64,000 nt of DNA from the NCBI GenBank assembly GCA_004794785.1, contig SJOL01009490.1, positions 418,034-482,033 on the forward strand, read 5' to 3'. This stretch comes from Opisthorchis felineus (lineage: Eukaryota > Platyhelminthes > Trematoda > Opisthorchiida > Opisthorchiidae). Shown here one piece after another: positions 50,390 through 61,472 of this stretch. How positions within the stretch are numbered: the first letter of the stretch is position 1; every line of letters starts with the position of its first letter. Below the pieces are notes generated by a model. It was not told where the DNA came from. It ran no database searches and saw nothing but the letters and a program-made list of their open reading frames with translations. Both the position numbers and the translations under genes were made by a program.

Positions 50390-50999
50390 GGCAGACTCAG
50401 TGGGCTGTTGTTTGAAACGGAGCTTTCCCGGATGCTATGGGCACATATGTCAACGGCGATATGGCTTGCTTAGTTTTCAAAGGGTTGGTTGCATGGCAAG
50501 TCTGCGAGTGAGTCACGCCAAAAGTGTTGGCTGGTGCAGACTGGTGAAGAAAAGAGGAATCCGTTTGGTAGTTATCAGTAGTTGATACTAGAAATTCGGA
50601 GAGTGGGTTTTTAGTAAGCTGCTTTTGCAGCCAAAAACGAGTAGCTTGGAATGCTTGGGTAGATGATACAAGGGCCTGAGACGTTTTCGGACGCACTGGT
50701 GTTGGGCAACGCAAGGATGGTTTCTACTTTTACAGCCGTCGAGCTGTGCAGGCTGTCATGGATGTAACATGCTGTCAGGATAGCAGCTTTTGTGCGTTCC
50801 ATCGGGATGGGATTGGGGCACTGTGTATTAGGAGCTGGTTACGGCGTTCTACGCGCTGATTAATCTCGGAGGCAAGTGTGGCAATGAAGACGAACGCGTT
50901 TGCAAAATCCGATGGATCAAACGTCACATCGGGAGTTAGAAGGCAAACAACTGATTGTATGCTGTGGTAGGAAGCTAGTTCGCCCTCCATCCTATGCAC
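50390..50999 (-). pseudogene. CR1 ORF1, decayed
   Basis: On the minus strand, HRMEGELASYHSIQSVVCLL, then TFDPSDFANAF and LASEINQRVERRNQLLIHSAP (50775-50999) match, residue by residue, the ORF1 that starts at 63750 (MESELATYQSIQPIACLL). After a frame break, MERTKAAILTACYIHDS follows (50750-50802), and then an ORF1-like remainder (50397-50714). ORF1 proteins bind the element's RNA. The SEINQRV pattern would suit a short coiled coil. Broken by frame shifts. Confidence 0.72.
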
Positions 51000-51330
51000 A
51001 CGGGCTCTGAGATTTGCCAGGTTAGTGTAAAGCTAAGATTCTTTCAGTAGTAAGGAAACTACTGAGTTGGACAGCAAGGGAAATGTCAGTTATTACTACA
51101 ATACAACCTGAAGTTACTTGGAGCTCTCTGTCTGCCGGCCTTGAGTAGTGATGGGGTTGAGTGTTTGGCCTTTTGGCTGCGAGGCACTTCTTTGTACGCA
51201 AGGAGGTAAAGGAGGATGGAAAGCCAGGTTCTAACAACCGGTTAGAAGAAAACGGGAGCGGTGAGATTATCGATTAATTTGATTTAGGTAGTAGTAGGCT
51301 TCGTGTTTTGATGGTCAGCAGAGATCGGGA

Positions 51331-52129
51331 CTCCGGCACAACTTCTATTAGCAAGTATGCGTTAGCTTGGTTATCTGGTGAAACAACTGCCGCCACCCAT
51401 AATGGCAAATAGATCATCGGACAGCGCCATTGGGTAACGATGCTGCTCGGGAGCTACCTGGCCTGCAGCTACAGGCTGTATGCCTTCCTGATCACCAGGA
51501 ATCTGATCCGGTTCCATGTTGGTTTTTGATTGGCATCTTCGACCCCTAGCCTCACGTTAGTAGTTCGCGTCAACTCGGTTTGTTCAACTGTCCGGTATAA
51601 TCGTCCACGTGGTAGTCCTGTCGGTTTTTGCAAGTTATAATAGAGCACTGTGCTGTTTAAGAACAGACATGCATAAGTCATCAACACGCGGAAACCTTAC
51701 ATTTTTCAAACCTGGCAAGGTTTATCTGGCAATAATGACTGCGGCTTCCGCGATGTTAACACGGCGTAGCAATTACCGAAGCCGCTGAACACATGCTTCT
51801 CAATTTGGCCAGTCAAGCAAGTGGAAACACGGCAAATTATTTACAGGAATTAAACCCCCGCAAATATTGCGTCCACAAGCACCACGTATTTCCTAGAATG
51901 TTTAATGAATTGTTTCAGCTGCAGAACCATCCGCAACTTACGTCCATTGTAAGCGACTCACCTTCTACCACAATTCGCGATATCTCACTACATTAGGCAA
52001 CGTATTCATAGTCGGTGTTGATTGGTGACCTCGAAGATTCGCTCACCTAAACAAAACACCCATGTAGATAATTTGTAGAGCAATCCGTTATGCATAGGCA
52101 TTCTTCACTATGAAGTTGTAACCCTGAAA
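51331..52129. other. No feature recognised
   Basis: Between the CR1 5' end and the dispersed repeat at 52130. Short frames on both strands (51469-51687 minus, 51793-51996 plus) have no recognisable motif. Confidence 0.5.
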
Positions 52130-52340
52130 ACGTCATAGCTTTTGAGAACTTAATTCCATTGTGTGAATACTGAGCGGCCACTTCCGAAGCCATAACACAG
52201 CAAGTTCTAAGTGGAACACGCGCGAAAAATTTGGAAGGGAGATTAAGTGAAACAAATTGCAAAGAAATGAGCGTAGCTTTGGGTGATTTTCGGTTTGCAC
52301 ACATATGCAACAGGCAACATTTTGGTGCAAAAAATTTTAT
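52130..52340 (-). repeat. Dispersed repeat, copy 2 of 2
   Basis: Partner of 41900-42070, with the same AATAAA-led minus-strand start and matching downstream blocks. The next 300 bp on the upstream side (52426-52635) is open on the minus strand but matches nothing else here. Confidence 0.5.
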
Positions 52341-52639
52341 TGCACTCTCAAATGTTTTGCTTCTGAGGATCGACAAGTTTGCTTATGCGCAAGTGCTATT
52401 TGAATGCGCGTGCTTCCTGACTTGTTCACAAGTAACCGATATGAATGTTGGCTTTTGCGTGAATGACATGCTCATACACTGCCTCTAAAGGGATACCAAT
52501 TTGAAGCGACGTTGACTGCGAGACAAAATCAGCTTTCAGATCAAAAACGACCGATGCGGACCTTTCGAAAGCGAGGCGCCGTTCGATAACTTCTTTTAAT
52601 AACAATTGGTTTATTTCCCATCTTGTAGGGAACATGCAA

Positions 52640-52860
52640 ATTGAGGCATTATCGGGTCGTTACAACCTGAACTCGGCAGGCAACAACACAACGAGAAGGG
52701 AGGAACAACGAACGAGACATTCTTATTACGTGAAAATTTACCGCAGTTGTGGGAACCGAAAAAACTGGGACAATGGGCATGAGGTGCGACTGGTTCATAG
52801 TGAAGCCGACTGACATGAACTAAAACTGGAAAATCATTGCTGGCCATGAGTGACCTTGGG
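52640..52860 (-). repeat. Unclassified long repeat, partial copy C
   Basis: Related to part of copies A and B (near 43250-43320 and 56390-56470): shared caacaacacaacg, then acgtgaaaa or acgtgataagaaaa, and a purine-rich gggaaccg or ggaaaataagg. An AATAAA lies on the minus strand just after it (about 52610). Confidence 0.45.
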
Positions 52861-53002
52861 CGGTTGTGTAAATGATAAGGAAATGCCTAATGTACCCTTG
52901 GCCATGGCGAATGCCAGCTTCATTCTCCCAAGTTTGTCTCTCCTGATAGTCTATCTACCTACATAAAATAATGTCAGAGAGCACATTATACACCACGGTC
53001 AC

Positions 53003-53470
53003 TAAGCTGATGCAAGGATGGTTTTAGCATGAATTTCCTGCGGCTTTATAAAGACTGGAATGATCATCAAGGCACTTCATTCCACCGGTCATCCAAATCT
53101 CCTGAAACACTGTCATCGGAATGTTCACTAGGACCTTTTCACCTTCTTTGAAGAATGAGAAGTGCAGGCAATCCAGCCCTGGTAGTCTGTGATGTTGAAG
53201 TACGGAAAACCCACGCTGGATTTTTGTTCTTGTTGGCAAGCTAGCGTGATGTTCTATCCACGCCGGCTGGGTTCTTCCAGTGGTAGTGTCAAAGAGGACC
53301 AGCTGAACTGTTATTTGAAGTGCTCAGCCAACCGCTCAGGGCGATTGTGTGAGTGAATTGCCGTTTCGTCATCCTCGCACATTGTTTCGTTGATATTCCT
53401 ATTTGTTTGGCTGGTTGATTGAATCTACCGAAATATGGCGCGGCTGTTGCCTGTATCATAAGCAACACTT
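53003..53470 (-). pseudogene. RTE reverse transcriptase fragment, copy 2
   Basis: Aligns with the N-terminal RT part of the RTE element at 60770-61200. Shared nucleotide anchors on the plus strand are actaagctgatgc (53000 and 60777), gaccagctgaactgtt (53297 and 61066) and a following gaagtg. The minus-strand reading LPGLDCLHFSFFKEGEK corresponds to DGLYPALFNEGGE of the better copy. It is heavily mutated. Confidence 0.7.
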
Positions 53471-53689
53471 GGTGATGCTATCAAGAACTTGTTACATAAA
53501 TCAGTCCTTGATCAGCATGCAGGTTGACCCACTCAAGGAATAGTGGGGAACAGACCTAGCACGTTAGATCACGTGATATAATGAAGCACAAATGGTGTTC
53601 AAGAGCTGTGCATCCTATAGCCAACAAGTCTCAACGAGTTCGAACTCATAAAGCCTCACTTAATTTACAAAGCGTCTCTAAGTATAAAC

Positions 53690-53870
53690 CATTCGATTGT
53701 AACATCCGTTCGGCGCCTAGATGCCGGACCACCTGAAGAAAGCACGAGGGCTGGGATACTGTCAGCTTTTCCAAGCCTAGATAGAAGAAGCCGGGACGCG
53801 AAAGCCGGGTTTGAACCACAGGCCTCCTGATCAGTAAATTTGCGCTCTAACTACCGAGCCACCTCGCTTC
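53690..53870 (-). repeat. tRNA-derived SINE, headed copy
   Basis: On the minus strand, a tRNA-like head (about 53795-53870) has an A box (TGGCTCGGTAGTTAGAGC) and a B box (GGTTCAAACCC) at tRNA spacing, matching acceptor ends (GCGA and TCGC), but an anticodon stem that does not pair. The body that follows (53690-53790) resembles the headless copies at 35390-35640 and 55590-55850. The internal promoter boxes suggest RNA polymerase III transcription. It lies between RTE copy 2 fragments, so it probably inserted into that element. Confidence 0.65.
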
Positions 53871-55129
53871 CCAAGTATAAGAGAAGTTATAAGCACACGA
53901 ATGCCTCAAATAACCTGATAGACAATCGAGATTTTATGCTTTACAGATGAAAAACGGTATGTCATTGCACTAAACTTACTGCAACTGCCGGAAGTTTTTC
54001 TTACGGAGCGAATCGCAGGGAAAGTTGTTTCATTCCGGAATAGGTACGACAGAGAGCCTAGACCGGTTTCAAAATCAGTGGTGGTTGCAAGACGCACATT
54101 CAGTACAGTCGGGCGTCACCATCGACAGCAACACCAGATGGGGCACTGGTGTTCACTGTCGTGCAATTTGAACAAACACTTGAGAACACTGTTGCATGAA
54201 CCAACATAAGGTTACATCTTTTGCTAAAATCCTACGAAGCCTTTCATGAACTCCTCATAGGTTACAAAAATAAAACGTGGAGAATTTGCGGTAATAGTGA
54301 TGTTTAAGTCTATCTCAGGTTCTGTGCCCAAAGTGGGCACGCCACCCAGCAGCACAAAACTACAACATGCAGTGTAGTTTGATACACGTCATTTGACGGA
54401 ACCAAACGCACACCTGAGGTCAAGGACCCAATTGTTAGGCGGAATCCTCCCCGAAAAGCGCTTCACCGCCCGCAGTTACCCATTGACAGGGTCAAGAAGC
54501 CTAGCTCGTCCATGGCTGGTAAGGAAACCGAGCCACTTGCTAATCCACCGTCGTGACGGGCTCTGATTATTGAAAAGTGTAAACACAATAGCCAATCATG
54601 ATTAAGTATCTGCGGTGCGCGTTCAGAAGAGGTCCGAATCTCCAGAAGGTTGTCGCCAAATGCGCTTTAAGCGCTCCAAGCTGTACATGTGATTTTGATC
54701 TGGTTTTGGACTTTTAATATGTTTTGCGCCCTCGGTTGTTCTTTTGCTGTGCAAGTTTTAGTTGAAGCCAACCGGCTTCATCATTCAACTAGTCGTACCT
54801 CATGCCTCACTGTTCCGGCTTTCTTGCTTTCCACAATGTATGATTACTTATGACGTAGCATGCCTGTTTCTTTAGTCTTGCCTTACACTTTTTGTGCCGT
54901 TGTCCCCCGCGTTCACGTTGTATTGGAAAATAAACCTATTATATACATGCAATTGCTGTAACACTCAAAGGTGTGTAAGACTGTGATCCACGCGGCCCCT
55001 TTCAGTCCACTATCTTGCCTACTGTTTACCTGTTTTCATTTCACTCATCTTCGTAGGCCAGTGTAAAAATGCTCAAGCACTTGTATCAAAGCCACAAACT
55101 TCTGTGGGTTAAACAGGTACAATAAAGAG
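53871..55129. other. Unassigned sequence within the split RTE copy
   Basis: No gene recognised. 53906-54097 is open on the minus strand without a motif. 54400-54560 is GC-richer (gcgcttcaccgcccgc) and unlike other repeats here. A block ending ggaaaataaacc (about 54925) has an AATAAA on the plus strand and T-rich sequence before it, as at the 3' end of an element or transcript. The RTE copy 2 is about 800 bp longer across this region than the better copy, so an insertion besides the SINE is likely. Confidence 0.4.
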
Positions 55130-55480
55130 TTAACTGTTACCAGTGCCTTTGAGAGATACTCCAGTCGACTTTGCTAAACGAACCAAACAGAGCTGCTATC
55201 AACGGGCGACCATTCAATGAAAGACCCTTTAGCTGAGTAGCCTAAAACAATACTGCTTACAGCAGGATTGGCAGCAGCGGTAACCGGATCAGCAAAGGGG
55301 CGTAACCAAAGAAAAGTTGGAACCCAAGATGGAGTCATTCCAACAAGCATACTTGGGTCTTGAATCCTCGCCGTGAGACAAAGAGTATGCTTCAATGAGA
55401 GGCGAGTAAGGCGTACATGCAGAAGTAGTCTGCTTCCATCTTGTTTCAGAATGGCAAAGGATGTCAGGTGAAATATGCCA
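55130..55480 (-). pseudogene. RTE endonuclease fragment, copy 2
   Basis: The minus-strand reading LCLTARIQDPSMLV, and later KGSFIEWSPVDSSSVW, corresponds to CVSKTCIQDPSVVM and RALLDWIPVNSRLCAV in the RTE element at 59.3-62.7 kb. Orientation and order agree with the RT fragment at 53003-53470, so both are parts of one RTE copy, now interrupted. The open piece at 55174-55395 is only a fragment. Confidence 0.65.
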
Positions 55481-55589
55481 CCGGTTTGAAGGACGATTTT
55501 ATATTGCCTGTGGCCTTGGCAGCCTAGTTGGCTGTGGGAACTGCAGCCGCACCGGTAGACAGTGAACCAATCTGTTGGTCCATTTGAAT

Positions 55590-55850
55590 GGAATTACGGA
55601 ACGGTGAGAGAGATTAGAGCAAATGTGTAAAACAGAAAGGGGCCCGTTTCAGCAGTGGCTTGCTTTTGCCTATCCACCCTGCCGCAAGCTGCCAGTAGTG
55701 CGACCCCGCCGATGGCATCACGCAAAGGTGGATGTGGCATGAGGTTTTCCGCAGGTGTGAAGTGGCCGCACTCGGGCTGGAATGCTGCCAGGGCGCTCGA
55801 ACCTAGGCGGGAAAGTGGTTGGTCTCCTCCACCAAAGCCTTTTCCATAGA
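55590..55850 (-). repeat. SINE body, headless copy
   Basis: Matches 35390-35640 and the body of the headed SINE at 53690-53790 (cgggctggaatgctgccag). Both strands are open here, but the frames are not conserved between copies. Confidence 0.5.
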
Positions 55851-56058
55851 AACCTAACCTCCAGGCAGCAGTGGTTGACGTAAGACTGTCAGAGCAGTCC
55901 ACAATTTTGAAGGACAGGTTGCCGCAAATGTTTCAAACTTATACCTGGAGGACAGGGAGAAAGGGTAAACATGAAGGTCTCTGCGTGCGCCGCGAGTAAC
56001 TTTTCCAGTTCCGCACAGTGGGTCGCGAAATTACACAAGCCGTCAACGGTTACTACCA

Positions 56059-58680
56059 ACTGGTGAGTGGCATAACGTTGGGCGTGATCATAATGCTACA
56101 GTCAGAATAATGTCTAGACTGATATTAGCTGTGGCTACTCAGGAATGCGTGGACGCGAGATAGTTACATAAATAGTGGACATTACCCAACGTAGATGGGT
56201 AGATGTGCAAACTCGCACAATCTAAGTATGGTGGACATCAAGGGCACAGAAAAAAGTATTAGGGTTTTTTCATAAAAGAAACTACTCACAAGGTTGCTGA
56301 AACTCTTAGACAGCCCACGACCGGGTTTTTCTTTCATTTATGGAACACACCAAACTGATGCAAGATCAGACCAATGCAACTTGAAGATGGCGGACAACAA
56401 CACAACGGGAGAAAGCTAAACTAAGGGACCCTATCTGACACGTGATAAGAAAACTGCAAACTGCGGAAAATAAGGACCAAGTACAACCGATCTGGTGAAA
56501 AACAGTGTTCCACTGATCCTGCCAGTCAATTTGGACTAGGACATAAAAAAACACTGCTGGGGCTGCGTTGCCTTGAACAGTTAATTGTACGAAAAGCATA
56601 AGTGGAAATGATGAACTGGAGAAATTCTCATTACGGAGGAGTGGTAGCTTGAACCTCAGAATCATGTTGTACAGTGAAAGTGTATGGGCTCACCGGTGTC
56701 AATGTTGGAGCGGAGTTGGGTGTGAAAGTTCCTTGCGATGTTGAGTTAATGCTAACTCACGGGATGGAGCGCGAACGTAAGGAAACTCATCAAATTTTTG
56801 AGGAGAACAAACTGGAAGCGCGCCGGGATATTTAATCCGAATGGATTAGAATGAACTCGTCGAAGGTGAGACTGGGGCCAGGTAAGATGTTAGTTCGTAT
56901 TTGTAGCCAGGGTTACGAGAGGGCGAGATGGGACAGAGCAAACAACTGGCACAGAATAAACCAATATAAGTATGCTTCAGTTAAGTGTCCATGGGGTTTG
57001 CTCAGATAAGGGTGCAAAGCCCATCACTGGTGGTAACGGAGCGCCTCGTGTTTTTAGCACCCAGTGTCAGTCACCATGCAGGCTTAAGGCCAGGGCGGGA
57101 GAGTAGTTGCGAAATAAATTTGGCGGGGCGGGGATTTAGCCAACGTGATAGCAAGCAAGGAGGAGAACCATTAGCCTATTTGGTATGGACAGTTTTAAGG
57201 TGAATTAGACGGGAGCTGTGAAATTGTCTGGTTGTGATAGAGTCTCCTCAGAAGGACTCCGTTGTGCAAGGTGGAGGTGTGACAAGAGACAGGAGATACA
57301 TGAAGACTGATGGAAATAGCTTTCGAGGTTGTAGACAAGGACTAGCTTAACTGGTTATTTCTACGTGAGCTAAATAGTACCATACTTTAGGATGGAAAGT
57401 GGAGGTAAGTATATGGGTCACCAGTACCCGAATCACTGCTGTCAGCTTCAATCAACAAAAAACGCATGGCGAAAAAGTTCATAGGCGATAGCTTTGTGTG
57501 CTGGTAGTGGAGGATTAGCAGTTTCATTATATGTTATCTATTTATTGTTTGTTTGCATGTGGCCCCTCCCGGGGGCAGTAGAGAGGAGTGCGTGTGTAGT
57601 GTTTAGTTGACGAAGTGTACGTAGTGCGCTGGCACCCCGACTAAGACGAGGGTGGCAACAGTTTTGCACGTCGGAGTAAGCCATAGGTGTTACAGAGTGT
57701 CTTCCGGATTTCCCTTGCTTTTTTTCGCAGACGAAAGGTCAGTTTTCCATCATCTGTAATTTGTAGTTGCGGGATAAATGGCACGACCAGGACAAGCTCA
57801 ACTGAACTACATACAGGCTGCAACAGTGCCGTTTTATGTAATTCCTGAATTTAAATGCAAAGCTCAGAACCACGGGCGATGGGCAAAGCCCTCTCGCTAC
57901 TAGAGGGGTGGCAGGTGTACAAGCAATCTACGGTGCAACGCGACAAGACGGCCCTCCCTTCGAGGCGTACCCGACCACCACGTGAGATTTTCATCCTTTG
58001 TGTATGCTGCCAGATCTTCAGGGCGGCATGCCATCAAGCAGCCATAATTGCGGCTTGTGCATTACCAAAGAACTACAGCTACCAGGTACTTTATTCAGTC
58101 GAAGAGAAAGCAAATCAGCGAAACCACCCAGTCAGTTCGAAGTGGCAAACACAAAGCAGCTGCTGGAAAACGCAATAGTGGCGGAGACAGATAAAACGGC
58201 AGCTACCATTGAGGCAATGGAATTAGTATGTGGATGTTCAGAGCATATGCACTACGGCTAAACGATGACGGAACATTGGTGCGAGCTACCGTGTTAAGCA
58301 GAGGCACACCGCAACGTTGTGTATGTTTGCTTTCTGGGTTGTGGAGCAATACAAAAATTTCATCCATTTTGCACCATCAGACAGATTTTTATGAGCTTAT
58401 AATGTGCTCTCGGTAATGAGAAACTCTAACTTTGGTTTAGTTACAGATAGGAAAATCAGAGCACCAGTCATTTAATTGAGCCAACAGAATGATCCACGGC
58501 GGGACCTGGCTGCAAGGAACCAGGCATGAGTTATCTGAAGAAGGGCCAGACCAATAAATAAAGCGCACTCAGATCAAGTTGGCATTCAACAGGTAGTTGT
58601 CGTTTGAAGCAAATCAAGTTGATAGAAATATAACAGAAGAATGGTCAAATTTTTCACTAACTGTACGCGCGAATCTTGAA
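56059..58680 (-). repeat. Unclassified long repeat, copy B
   Basis: Collinear with copy A (anchors are given there). On the minus strand a short conserved reading, ITDDGKLTFRLRKKAREIRKT (57690-57760, stated as a region), corresponds to LVKKLTFRLPN in copy A. That suggests a minus-strand coding remnant, but no family is recognised. Plus-strand frames at 57855-58261 are not conserved between copies. Confidence 0.65.
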
Positions 58681-58849
58681 CCTCAAAGTCAGGCGTTGTA
58701 AAAATATTTTTTGGAAAATAGCCGTCCGTAGCGTTTTACCTACTTCTTGTATAGCAGGTATCTACCTATTTGGGACACCCCACCAACAACCGAACTCAAT
58801 CTACCCTGTGACCCTTTCCAGCTCGATTAAGCTTCCTTCAGTTATAAGC

Positions 58850-59253
58850 GCACCAGCACGAGTCCAGTGGAGCTTACTACTACACAAATCAAATTAATCG
58901 CTAATGCCACCACGCTTGTCTTCCCCTAAGCGTTTGTTAGACCCTGATTCCCCATCATTCCTACCCTCATTGTGTCCAAAGAGGCGCCCCGCAGCCAAGA
59001 GGCTCAGCACTCTACCGGATCACTCCTCAGGGCCGGTCAATGGAGCGCCCCAATAACTTCAGACTGCTCGGTAATCCTAGCCGACATTGCCCTCCCTGCC
59101 CCACACAGTAGCTGTCTTTGTTGCTCAGTACCACAAGAATCTCAGCTTTAAACTAACGTAGCAAATCTCGGAGATCGTGTGCATACGATGGAGAGTGAAC
59201 TAGCAACCTACCAAAGCATACAACCAATTGCTTGCTTTCTAACTCCTGATGCA
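58850..59253 (+). mobile_element. CR1 LINE 5' fragment, left copy
   Basis: 5' UTR and the first 23 codons or so of ORF1 of a CR1-type element, in plus orientation. It matches the minus-strand CR1 5' end (51000-51330), and from 58902 to 59253 it matches 63464-63815 with one mismatch. It stops abruptly where the RTE 3' tail begins. The ORF1 start (MESELATYQSIQ) is at 59188. The 40 bp before 58902 are related to the other copies but clearly more diverged. Confidence 0.82.
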
Positions 59254-59271
59254 TCACCATCACCATCAATG
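59254..59271 (-). repeat. RTE 3' tail microsatellite
   Basis: On the minus strand the element ends in TTGATGGTGATGGTGATG, a short tandem repeat. RTE-type LINEs characteristically end in such short repeats instead of poly(A). It directly abuts the CR1 fragment. Confidence 0.75.
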
Positions 59272-59379
59272 ACAGCCACAAGAACTGCGTAGTTGTCGTA
59301 CAGTGGTCGTAGCTGCCACAGTTTCGTTCAACGATGATTTGGGTGGTGGGGTATGTAGCTGCTCATCGGAGGCGGAAAC

Positions 59380-59870
59380 TGATGAATTGGTGCGCAAATA
59401 CAGCACCGTGAGTGGACTGTCAATTGGGGGATAGGAGAGGAAGCTACGCGTAGGAGGCAACAGCTTGGATACATGAGCGCCACTGAGGGCGCGGCTAAGC
59501 TATATCTGACAATGCCTCCAACCATTGATGTGGCCCGTCTCAGGTTCCCCATCCAGGAAGACGACAATGACCAGTTCAGCTGAGTTTGCTGGCAATGGCT
59601 TTTATACTTCGCTGCCAAGTCATTGTTTATACGCCTCTTGCTCGTTTCCACCCTCCACGTGGTTGTGCGGAAAGAACCCTTTGAGGAAGTCGGTCGACTG
59701 GCATACGCAGCACGTGGCCAAGCCAGCGCAACCTATGCAGTGTGATCAGTTCGTCTATCGAGGGTGAGATATTTCTTTCGAATACCATTCGAAGTACTTC
59801 AGCATTGCTCATCCGGTGTTCCCACCAGACTCGGGCAATGCTCCGAAGACGTCGATGGTTAAACACTGCA
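59380..59870 (-). pseudogene. RTE C-terminal domain
   Basis: On the minus strand, VFNHRRLRSIARVWWEHRMS, then ITLHRLRWLGHVLRMPVDRLPQRVL (59640-59866) is the conserved region found after the RT in RTE proteins (RRLR, RWLGHVLRM). After a frame break, SSWMGNLRRATSMVGGIVRYS continues at 59480-59560. Its role is not well defined; it is probably nucleic acid binding. Confidence 0.8.
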
Positions 59871-60093
59871 AGCTTTTGACGTCATCGGCAGGCAACGGCC
59901 AGGTTTCTGATCCGTACAGTAGTATGGAACGGACCGCAGCATTGTAAACTCGACCCTCGACGGATAAGCCGATGTCGCGCCTGTGTCACAGGTGTCGCAG
60001 GTTCAAGAAAGCTGCTCTGGCTTTCGAAATCCGAATAGAAATATCATCTTTCGTGGGACCACCGGAACTGATACAGCTGCCCAGGTCAAAAAA

Positions 60094-61037
60094 TTAGTCT
60101 ACTACCCCAATCGGTTGATCCGCAAGCACGCGACTGGGGTTCGAGCCCATCCAGTCTTGCAGTAACACTTTGCACTTTGCCGGTGTGAAGCGCATGCTAA
60201 ACCGTGAGGCGGAATTATTCACAGTATGTAATATTGTTTGAATTACCACGGGGTAAGATCCAGGAAGAGCTGTGTCATCTGCGTACTCGATATCTGTGAA
60301 CAGATGCCCAGGGAGCACTTCAACCCCACAGGCATTAGAGGCTGATAGTGAGTCTTCCATGATCGTATCAATACGAAGTTGAAGAGGAAAGGTGAAAGAG
60401 GACAGCCCTGTCTGTCAACACTTGATGTGGTGAACTCAGGCGAGAGCTTCCCGTAGACCTTCACACGGCCGCGGGAGTTGGCGTACAGCGCCTCTAGTAG
60501 GGTCAAGAATTTATGGGGGACACCTTTGCTCCGCAGACACTGCCATAGAGCCTGACGGCCCACAGGGTCAAAGGCAGCTTCCAGCTCAAGAAACACAACC
60601 ATTTTTGGTTGCTGGAAGCAGTGTCGATGTTCCAGAATTTGTCGGAGGGTGAAGATATGATCGATGCATCCTCTTGCAGGACGGAACCCAGCTTGGCTTT
60701 CACGGATCTGTCTCTCCCTGTGTTCAGTCGACCATCGAAGGATAAGACCAGAGAGCACTTTCAATGCCACAGCTACCAAGCTGATGCCACGGTGGTTTTC
60801 ACAAAGCGTCCGCATACCCTTTTCGAAGATAAGGATAACTGTCGACATGCCCCATTCTGCAGGCACCTTCTCTTGGTTCCATATAGCACCAATAAGCTTT
60901 GTCAGGTGGGTCACTGGGGATTCTCCGCCTTCATTGAAGAGGGCTGGATACAGACCGTCCGGTGCTTTCTCACGTCTCAGTACCGATATTTCATACTTTA
61001 TCTCTTCTTTCGAAGGGCGATCAAGGTTTACATGCAC
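60094..61037 (-). pseudogene. RTE reverse transcriptase
   Basis: This would copy element RNA at the nicked target. Landmarks on the minus strand: DGLYPALFNEGG (about 60950), NHRGISL (about 60795), QAGFRPARGCIDHIFTLRQIL (60630-60700), VVFLELEAAFDPV (about 60570-60605, where live copies have FLDLKAAFD, so the first catalytic Asp is now Glu), DRQGCPLSPFLFNFVL (about 60390-60420), a frame shift, and then DIEYADDTALPGS (about 60260-60300), which keeps the YADD pair. PAKCKVLLQDW follows. The frame shift near 60360 splits the domain between two frames. Confidence 0.9.
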
Positions 61038-61196
61038 TAGTTCTACAGGCTGTGTTGCAGGAGGCCAGCTGAACTGTTCTTCGAAGTGTTCGGCCCATCT
61101 TTCCGGTCAACGTTTTTGCGAGTGAATTAATGAGCCATCTTTTTCACTAATTGTTCCGCTGACCATCGCTTCCCTAGGGCCAGTCGGTCATATCAC

Positions 61197-61472
61197 TTAA
61201 TATAGGGAACGGCTGTTTCCCGCACCAAATGCCTTCTCTATCTCCCGAGCTTTCGATGTCCACCAGAGCTCTCGGTCTTTCCTTAGACTCTTCACTCTTT
61301 GGCGTTCGAGAGATTTGCATGCGCCGTCGTACTCGTTGACTGCTGGTACGGGTTTCCTGGCATCAGTCATGGATAGCGATCTGGCCGTCATCCAGTGGCC
61401 TTTTGGTTGAATTGAAGAGGTTGGACAGACAACACTAGCGCCGCTAACATAGCTCCTTTCACATTTTTCCAC
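61197..61472 (-). pseudogene. RTE linker between endonuclease and RT
   Basis: Minus-strand reading ARSLSMTDARKPVPAVNEYD, then RQRVKSLRKDRELWWTSKAR (EIEKAFGAGNSRSLY follows): a basic, probably helical segment that in RTE proteins joins endonuclease and RT. It ends by frame shift, and the RT frame resumes near 61037 (MHVNLDRPSKEEI). Confidence 0.8.

Larger units (their letters stand above)
45780..51330 (-). mobile_element. CR1-type LINE, long but degenerate
   Basis: A non-LTR retrotransposon on the minus strand, with its parts in normal order: 5' UTR (51000-51330), ORF1 (about 50390-50999), a Pro-rich section (49258-49810), an AP endonuclease (48360-49143), reverse transcriptase (46467-47400) and a C-terminus (45780-46220). 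The 5' UTR matches the plus-strand fragments at 58850-59253 and 63405-63749, including the start caaatcaaattaatcg. Many stops and frame shifts. A block of foreign composition (47650-48330) separates endonuclease and RT. The CR1 assignment rests on motif style and two-ORF order; a neighbouring clade is possible. Confidence 0.8.

Noticed and set aside
58676..58897. Plus-strand frame of 73 codons ending SAPARVQWS, resembling ORF1
   Set aside because: Its end overlaps CR1 5' UTR sequence, and the rest has no similarity to ORF1. The likeness is chance.
60609..61125. Plus-strand frames of 143-153 codons
   Set aside because: They are antisense to the well-supported RTE reverse transcriptase on the minus strand.
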